A DNA stretch of 64,000 nt, from the NCBI GenBank assembly GCA_029960065.1, contig JASCOF010000002.1:310001-374000 (forward strand), in the 5' to 3' direction. This document shows, piece after piece, positions 58,600 to 64,000 of this stretch. Made by a program: the position numbers and the translations under genes. Origin of the DNA: Flavobacteriaceae bacterium PS02336. Lineage in GTDB: Bacteria > Bacteroidota > Bacteroidia > Flavobacteriales > Flavobacteriaceae. Each line of letters starts with the position of its first letter. The first letter of the stretch is position 1. The notes beneath the pieces were generated by a model, which saw only the letters and a program-made list of their open reading frames with translations, was not told where the DNA came from and ran no database searches.

Positions 58600-59829
58600 A
58601 TGTTAGAAAAAGAAGTTATAAATTTTGAGAGAACGGTAATTGTAGGTATCGTAACTCAAAATCAAAGTGAAGAGAAACTAAATGAATATTTAGACGAATT
58701 AGAGTTTCTAACTTTTACCGCTGGAGGTGAAGTTATTAAACGCTTTTCGCAAAAGATGGATCGCCCAAATCCGAAAACTTTTGTTGGTACGGGAAAAATT
58801 GATGACATTAATCTTTTTGTAAAAGAGAACAAAATATCGACAGTTATTTTTGACGATGAGCTTACGCCTTCTCAGCAAAAAAATATTTCTCGAATTATTG
58901 ATTGTAAAATCCTAGACAGAACCAACTTGATTCTGGATATTTTCGCGCAGAGAGCTGAAACTTCATACGCAAGAACGCAGGTAGAGTTGGCGCAGTGCCA
59001 ATATTTGTTGCCAAGACTTTCTGGTTTATGGACACACCTTGAACGTCAAAAAGGAGGTATTGGTATGCGTGGACCTGGAGAGACAGAGATCGAAACCGAT
59101 AGACGTATTGTTCGTGACCGAATCTCTTTATTGAAAGATAAAATCAAAACGATTGACAAACAGATGAGTATTCAGCGAAGCAACCGCGGAGCAATGGTTC
59201 GTGTGGCTTTGGTTGGTTATACCAATGTTGGAAAATCGACCTTGATGAATGCAATTGGAAAAAGTGATGTTTTTGTTGAGAACAAATTGTTTGCAACTTT
59301 AGATACAACAGTTCGAAAAGTGGTAATTAAAAACCTGCCTTTTTTACTTTCTGATACGGTTGGGTTTATTAGAAAACTCCCAACACAATTGGTTGATTCT
59401 TTTAAAAGCACGCTAGACGAAGTTCGTGAAGCAGATTTACTTTTGCACGTGGTAGATATTTCACATCCTGATTTTGAGGACCATATCGAATCTGTAAACA
59501 AGACTCTTCAGGAAATTAAAAGCAACGATAAACCAACGATTATGGTTTTTAATAAAATCGATGCTTATAAACACCTGACAATCGAAGAAGATGATTTGAT
59601 TACCGAAAGAACCAGAAAATACTGGACACTGGACGAATGGAAACAAACTTGGATGAGTAATGTTGGTGAAGATAATGCATTGTTTATTTCGGCTAGAAAT
59701 AAAGAAAATTTCGAAGAATTTAGAGAAGTAGTTTACGAAGCCGTTAGACAAATTCATATCACGCGTTTTCCTTATAATAAATTTTTGTATCCTGATTATA
59801 AAGATGCAGTTGAAAAAGAACAAGAGTAA
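58600..59829 (+). CDS. hflX: GTPase HflX
   Basis: 409 residues. HflX binds the large ribosomal subunit and splits or rescues stalled ribosomes. The N-terminal domain has PNPKTFVGTGKIDDI, VIFDDELTPSQQKN and the RGPGETEIETDRRIVRDRI signature. The G domain shows G1 GYTNVGKST, G3 DTVGFI and G4 NKID; switch sequence LPTQLVDSFKSTLDEV. Length is standard. Confidence 0.97.
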   Translation: MLEKEVINFERTVIVGIVTQNQSEEKLNEYLDELEFLTFTAGGEVIKRFSQKMDRPNPKTFVGTGKIDDINLFVKENKISTVIFDDELTPSQQKNISRIIDCKILDRTNLILDIFAQRAETSYARTQVELAQCQYLLPRLSGLWTHLERQKGGIGMRGPGETEIETDRRIVRDRISLLKDKIKTIDKQMSIQRSNRGAMVRVALVGYTNVGKSTLMNAIGKSDVFVENKLFATLDTTVRKVVIKNLPFLLSDTVGFIRKLPTQLVDSFKSTLDEVREADLLLHVVDISHPDFEDHIESVNKTLQEIKSNDKPTIMVFNKIDAYKHLTIEEDDLITERTRKYWTLDEWKQTWMSNVGEDNALFISARNKENFEEFREVVYEAVRQIHITRFPYNKFLYPDYKDAVEKEQE

Positions 59830-59848
59830 ACTAAGATTTTAGTAAATA

Positions 59849-59882
59849 AAAAATCCCAAAATTAAATTTTGGGATTTTTTTT
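59849..59882. terminator. Bidirectional terminator between hflX and the secreted protein gene
   Basis: AAATCCCAAAATT and AATTTTGGGATTT form an AT-rich stem with flanking A- and T-runs, suited to both converging genes. Confidence 0.75.
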
Positions 59883-59900
59883 AATTGTATTGAAATGAAA

Positions 59901-61172
59901 TTATGCTTTTTTCAATTCTAATTTTTCATCATCAGGAGAAGTGTAAACATCATCAGATTCGCTTTCATAAGGTTTAAAAGTTCCATCTGCAACTTTCTCT
60001 ACCATAATAAGTTCTCCTTTGTATTTTTTGAAAGAAATCTCTCTTCCATCTGTAGTTTTTACATTAAACTGATTCCCGTTAGGCCAAACATAACCTGCTT
60101 TATCAGTACCTTCATAAATAGCGATAGCTGGAGAGTAAGAATCAAGACTAACGATACTTCCGCCGCCGCTTGAAGCTGGTTTGAATCTTGTAAATTCAAA
60201 AGTTCCCGTAAAAATTTTCTTTTTGTAGTATGCAGTTCCTTGTAATACAACAGCATATGCAGTTCTAGAAGTTATAGTTTCTATTTTGTGTTTGAATTCA
60301 GTTTGATTAACAAACTTTAGAATTTGAAGATTCTTTTTAGCATTATCTGGCCACATGCTCAAAAGTCCCGCACCTTCTTTAGCTACAGCTAAATATTCTT
60401 CTGCTTTTGGAAAATTAACTTTAAAAATTTCAATTAAACTTAAATTCAAGTAGATAATCTTGTTAAGATCTTTGTCTTTAATTTTTCCAAATGTTTTTCC
60501 AACGAAACTATTATAATAAGTTTCCATTTCATCTAGATATTTATCTTCAAATGATAGCGCTTGAAGTTTAGTCAGTAATTCTTGAGTTTTAGTATTAAAT
60601 TCAACTAATTCAGGAAAAGCTTCACATTTTTCAAAAACACCATAGTTAAAAGTTAATTCAACATCGTTTTTTGTGATAAGATATCCATCTAATAAATCGT
60701 AAGCTTGCTGACACAAAGCATTTGCCATTTCGGTTTCTTGTGTACGTCCTTTAACTCTGTCTAGAGGAATAGTTCTGTTAACATTAGCCATTGTTATGAT
60801 CTCATTGTTTTTACCTAAAATTAAAAAGTGAAGATCACCGCTAACACTTGGACGTCCTGTTGCATCAGCTAGATATTTTGACGGATTAAAACCTACCAAG
60901 ATCTTTAGATCAGGGCTGATAGAATCAATTTGTTTGTCATTTTTGTATTTATCAAGAGTAATGTCCTTCTGAAAGGTTTCATTTGGAAGAAATTCTCTTG
61001 AGCGGCTCCATTTATCAATTCCTTGAATAACAATATTGTATTTCTTAATTGCATTAAAGTATTCTGATTTAGGAACAGGGATTGTGAATTTCTTAGTTTC
61101 TGTATCTGTTTTTTGAGCGCTGACCGCTGCAGATAACAGCAGGAATAATAGGGCAGTTTTGATTTGAGTCAT
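59901..61172 (-). CDS. Secreted hypothetical protein (423 aa), divergent pair member A
   Basis: Signal peptide TALLFLLLSAAVSAQ. No known domain recognised. The mature protein starts with an ~100-residue beta segment (FNAIKKYNIVIQGIDKW, LKILVGFNPSK, GDLHFLILGKNNEI), then a helical middle part (ELVEFNTKTQELLTKLQ, LNKIIYLNLSLIEIFKVNFPKAEEYLAVAKEG) that could hold TPR-like helices, and a beta C-terminus with a DGREISFKKYKGELIMVEKVADG segment. Divergent from the 375-residue gene, which shares a similar TPR-like pattern, so the two may be functionally linked envelope proteins. Confidence 0.7.
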   Translation of the reverse strand: MTQIKTALLFLLLSAAVSAQKTDTETKKFTIPVPKSEYFNAIKKYNIVIQGIDKWSRSREFLPNETFQKDITLDKYKNDKQIDSISPDLKILVGFNPSKYLADATGRPSVSGDLHFLILGKNNEIITMANVNRTIPLDRVKGRTQETEMANALCQQAYDLLDGYLITKNDVELTFNYGVFEKCEAFPELVEFNTKTQELLTKLQALSFEDKYLDEMETYYNSFVGKTFGKIKDKDLNKIIYLNLSLIEIFKVNFPKAEEYLAVAKEGAGLLSMWPDNAKKNLQILKFVNQTEFKHKIETITSRTAYAVVLQGTAYYKKKIFTGTFEFTRFKPASSGGGSIVSLDSYSPAIAIYEGTDKAGYVWPNGNQFNVKTTDGREISFKKYKGELIMVEKVADGTFKPYESESDDVYTSPDDEKLELKKA

Positions 61173-61309
61173 GTAATTAAAATGTTTATGGTTGAGGCGC
61201 TAAAAATAATCTTTTTGAATTAAAATTATTCTATTTTTGTAAACAAAATTTTAATAAAAAAAACGCAAAAATTTCTTAAAATAAACCAATTATTAACTCA
61301 ATTTACATT

Positions 61310-62437
61310 ATGAAAAAAATTACCCTACTAGGAATGTTATTACTTTCTGGTTTGTCATTTGCCCAAAAGGTAGACTTAGATCGTTATTATTTTAATGTTA
61401 GTTATCAGGAACTTCCAAAGACGATCGTTCCTTTAGAACAAAGAACTTACGCAACAAATATTATTACAGACGGACCAATTTCTAATTTGTTTCCAAGTGC
61501 AAGAGTTTTAAACAATCAGCTTAATGTTTATGGCTGGAAAAAAGTAGAAGGAAATGCAGCGCTTACTGTAGATTTAAATTTAGCAGATTTCTATGAAGAA
61601 GGAACAAAAGTAGAAAGCAGAAAAGTTGAAGATAAAGACAAAGACGGAAAAGTGATTAAAACCTACTATATGTATACTCTTGTAACAACTTATAGAGGCA
61701 AAGGTTATGCAATTGTAACTGCTCCAACTGTAGCGAAACCAGCAGCAACAGCGCCAGTTGAAGCACCAGCGAAACCAGCAAACAGGTTTTTGAAAAGTAC
61801 CAATCAAGAAACTCCTGCAGCTGATGCACCAACCGGAAATACTTTTAAATTGAATTTCTCTGATCAGTATGTTTATAAGTCAGCTGAGAATGCGAGCCAG
61901 TCTTTTCTTGAAAGAGAAAATGCAAAAAACAGGGGAGTAAATTTCGATTTAAGATTAAGAGAATATGTGGATAAAGCGATTATTGCAGCAAATAATCATT
62001 TAAATTATAACTACGGATTTAAACCTATTAGTTTTCAAGAACAATTATGGATCATGGATTCTAAAGAAGAAGAAGGAGCTATACAAAAAGAAGCTATTGA
62101 AGCGGTTAAAACACAATTTTTAACAATGAAAGCGGATCAGCCGATTGATAAATTGACAGCTGATTTACAGCCTTTAATTGAGTATTTTGAATCTTTAAAA
62201 ACAAAATACAAAGAAGACAATAAAGGAAGTAAAAAAATCAGATATTCGGCTTATTATAATTTAGGAAAAATCTATTTATACTTAGATCAGCCGGAAAAAA
62301 CAATAAAAGAAGGCGAAGGTTTGATTGCAAATGATTACGATAAAGGAGATGGGAAAGATTTGATTTCAAGTGCCAAAAAATTAATTGAAAAATTTGATGC
62401 TGCACAACTTAGAACAAGACATAACCCGTCATTGTAA
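61310..62437 (+). CDS. Secreted hypothetical protein (375 aa), divergent pair member B
   Basis: Signal peptide MKKITLLGMLLLSGLSFAQ. An N-terminal beta segment (VDLDRYYFNVSYQELPK, IITDGPISNLFPSARVLNNQLNVYGWKK), a low-complexity Pro/Ala linker (VAKPAATAPVEAPAKPANRF, ~143-165) and a helical C-terminal part ending in IRYSAYYNLGKIYLYLDQPEKTIKEGEGLIAND, a TPR-like helix pair. No family recognised. Divergent from the 423-residue protein gene, 137 bp away. Confidence 0.7.
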   Translation: MKKITLLGMLLLSGLSFAQKVDLDRYYFNVSYQELPKTIVPLEQRTYATNIITDGPISNLFPSARVLNNQLNVYGWKKVEGNAALTVDLNLADFYEEGTKVESRKVEDKDKDGKVIKTYYMYTLVTTYRGKGYAIVTAPTVAKPAATAPVEAPAKPANRFLKSTNQETPAADAPTGNTFKLNFSDQYVYKSAENASQSFLERENAKNRGVNFDLRLREYVDKAIIAANNHLNYNYGFKPISFQEQLWIMDSKEEEGAIQKEAIEAVKTQFLTMKADQPIDKLTADLQPLIEYFESLKTKYKEDNKGSKKIRYSAYYNLGKIYLYLDQPEKTIKEGEGLIANDYDKGDGKDLISSAKKLIEKFDAAQLRTRHNPSL

Positions 62438-62454
62438 TTTTTGATTTGAAACTA

Positions 62455-62496
62455 AAAAGAGCTGTTGAATATAAAAACTCAACAGCTCTTTTTTTA
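62455..62496. terminator. Bidirectional terminator between 375-aa gene and DUF3078 gene
   Basis: AAAAGAGCTGTTGA and TCAACAGCTCTTTT pair around ATATAAAAAC with flanking T-run. Confidence 0.8.
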
Positions 62497-62507
62497 TGTT
62501 TTAAGAA

Positions 62508-63440
62508 TTAAAATCCGAAGTTAACCCCTAAACCAAATACTTGTCTGGTTTGAAATCCTCTGAAAGCATTGTCGTCGTAAATGGCTTGAAAAGAGAAGTT
62601 CGCTGATAGATATTTGTTTACTTTCATGATAATATTTAGGGAGTAATCCATATCTACGTTTTGAGGATCTTCTAGATAATTAGAGTAGAGATTCAAAGTA
62701 TTTTCAGCAGTTACATTGGTCATGATAGCTAGTTTATAGTAAACCGAAGCATAAAAACCTAATTCGTAACGCATGCTTTTATTGGCATCAACTCCGAAAT
62801 AAGTTCCATCTACGTAACCAATTCCAGAAGTGTAGATATTGTCAACAAATGTAAATTTAGAAGTAAGAGGAGCAAAGTTGACTTTAAGATTATCATCTTT
62901 TGTCCAGTAAATTCCGGGACCAGTTGTTAAGTAACCTGGAGACAGAAATTTAGTGTTTTCAGTTCTAATTTCTTTTCCATTTGCATCTTGACCGTAAATG
63001 TATCCTGTTGTAAATTGTGTTCTAAAATTTAGGAAATAAGAGTAGTACCATTCTCCGAAGGCTCTTTTTCCAACTATTGAATTCAGTTCAAATCTATCAT
63101 CGGTCTTTTTTTCAAAGTCAGCATTTTTAGTTTGAAGCAAACCGTATGACGCTAAAACTTTATTATCCCAAGTTACATCGTCTTTTTTATAATTAAGGTC
63201 ATAGTTGATGCCTAAAGTTCCAGAAAAACTATCTTCTCCTCCTGCAATCCAGTTGTTAAAACTAGATTGATTTAATAGTAGAGAAAAATTTCCTTTACTT
63301 TTCCAGCCTTCGCCTTCAATTGTGTCGTTTAATTTTTTAACAGCTTTTTCGGTGTTTTTAATTAATTCTTTTTCTGAATTTTGCGCTTGAACGAAAGTAA
63401 GGTTTGCTAAAACGAAGAGTAATAAAAAAATCTTTCTCAT
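62508..63440 (-). CDS. DUF3078 family secreted protein
   Basis: 310 residues from ATG at 63440 with signal peptide (IFLLLFVLANLTFVQAQ). The family segments GWKSKGNFSLLLNQSSFNNWIAGGEDSFSGTLGINYDLNYKKDD and the barrel-like remainder ending GLGVNFGF suggest a small outer-membrane barrel, restricted to Bacteroidota. A frame extension to 63482 would put residues in front of the signal peptide, and a minus-strand TATATTTG at 63471-63464 places transcription start after it; the shorter start is preferred. Confidence 0.9.
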   Translation of the reverse strand: MRKIFLLLFVLANLTFVQAQNSEKELIKNTEKAVKKLNDTIEGEGWKSKGNFSLLLNQSSFNNWIAGGEDSFSGTLGINYDLNYKKDDVTWDNKVLASYGLLQTKNADFEKKTDDRFELNSIVGKRAFGEWYYSYFLNFRTQFTTGYIYGQDANGKEIRTENTKFLSPGYLTTGPGIYWTKDDNLKVNFAPLTSKFTFVDNIYTSGIGYVDGTYFGVDANKSMRYELGFYASVYYKLAIMTNVTAENTLNLYSNYLEDPQNVDMDYSLNIIMKVNKYLSANFSFQAIYDDNAFRGFQTRQVFGLGVNFGF

Positions 63441-63517
63441 GGTATTTAGTTTAAGTGTGTTATCAAATATACTAAAAACCAATCGAAAGATAAAGGCTGA
63501 CCAGCTGTTATTGCAGG

Positions 63518-64000
63518 TTATTTCTTAGATTGTTTGTATAAAGGTACTGCAGAACATGCTTCGCCATACATAATACTTCTTGCAAAGGGCTGCAGATTAT
63601 TTGTAGCTAAAATATAAGCGCGCATTGGAACTGGTTTTTTAGAACATCCTTTTACGATCACAGGTTTGTCTGCATAAACTGAATAATCAATTTTATTCAA
63701 GATTTCTTCGTAAAGGCTTGCATCAAGATCTTCGATAGTTCCATTCACTGTTTTTTTGGCAAAAGGGGCTAAATGAACACTCACTAAAATTAAAGCCCAT
63801 GCAGGAATAATGGCATCAGTACTACAATGTACAGCGACATATTGATCTTGGTATTGTGACCAGTCGTGATTTTTAAGATGCTCTCTAAAGTCTTTTTCTT
63901 TCAATAAAAATCCTTCCAAAAGCCATTGCGAAATGTCAATCTGCAAACGCATTCCTTTTGGATAATAATCCTCTAAATCAAAAACTTCTAAAGCACTATT
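63518..64000 (-). CDS. DUF2480 family protein, 5' part outside the window
   Basis: The frame is open to the right edge. The first codons visible read NSALEVFDLEDYYPKG, which places the true start a few residues beyond the window. DUF2480 marks are DISQWLLEGFLLKEKDFREHL, VAVHCSTDAIIPAWALILV and KGCSKKPVPMRAYILATN, with a cysteine pair possibly binding metal. A Flavobacteria-specific cytoplasmic protein of unknown role, usually near DUF3078. An internal ATG at 63952 would drop conserved residues and is not the start. Confidence 0.88.
   Translation of the reverse strand, partial: NSALEVFDLEDYYPKGMRLQIDISQWLLEGFLLKEKDFREHLKNHDWSQYQDQYVAVHCSTDAIIPAWALILVSVHLAPFAKKTVNGTIEDLDASLYEEILNKIDYSVYADKPVIVKGCSKKPVPMRAYILATNNLQPFARSIMYGEACSAVPLYKQSKK

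Overview
The window reads as a stretch of a Flavobacterium-type chromosome (Bacteroidota, Flavobacteriia). This rests on low GC, weak or absent Shine-Dalgarno sequences, many promoters of the Bacteroidota form TTG-N18-21-TAnnTTTG, lineage-restricted families (DUF2480, DUF3078, IPExxxVDY, DUF5689), and a TonB-dependent receptor paired with a lipoprotein.

Region 1 (1-7350) is an integrated island next to a tRNA-Leu gene: two diverged IS3-family transposases (one broken), a small serine resolvase, two unknown genes divergent from an XRE regulator with clear operator palindromes, about 1 kb of structured non-coding DNA, a possible winged-helix protein, a 45-residue small protein, and a large serine integrase whose 3' end runs into the tRNA-Leu gene.

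Region 2 (7352-24560) is mostly core: tRNA-Leu, prs, rplY, pth, superoxide dismutase, purF, a PfkB sugar kinase, a ParE-type toxin-antitoxin pair, an ECF sigma/anti-sigma operon facing a DUF6249 membrane protein from matched ECF promoters, rnhA, purN, acpP-fabF-rnc, and an IPExxxVDY gene with pyk. Between sodA and purF lies an array of four near-identical, apparently unannotated small RNA genes.

Region 3 (24565-39490) is an accessory envelope cluster on the + strand: two secreted sulfatases, a HAD-fold lipoprotein, a barrel protein, two DUF1254/DUF1214 lipoproteins and a DUF2252 protein, then a DUF4136 lipoprotein, a membrane-bound AraC regulator, a MetA-type barrel and a BamA-C-terminal-like barrel. 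A 26-bp perfect palindrome and a second imperfect copy 50 bp away precede the first sulfatase.

Region 4 (39600-47500) holds a periplasmic C1 peptidase, a lone 1225-residue KAP/YobI-type P-loop NTPase (possible defence gene), an XRE regulator, small unknown genes, and six tandem tRNA-Asn genes. In four of the six, five bases of the tRNA are replaced, once or twice, by the same 18-bp palindrome TCCCGATAGCTATCGGGA.

Region 5 (47515-64000) returns to ordinary content: rseP, an Old Yellow Enzyme, a Gfo/Idh/MocA oxidoreductase, an MFS transporter, a TonB receptor with a DUF5689 lipoprotein, hflX, two divergent secreted proteins of unknown role, DUF3078, and a DUF2480 gene cut by the window edge. 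Intergenic regions carry nested inverted repeats.

The most noteworthy signals are the palindrome-invaded tRNA-Asn array, the covarying small RNA array, the matched divergent ECF promoters, the integrase/tRNA-Leu overlap and the sulfatase/DUF1254/DUF2252 cluster. All calls come from reading the sequence; no database search was run.
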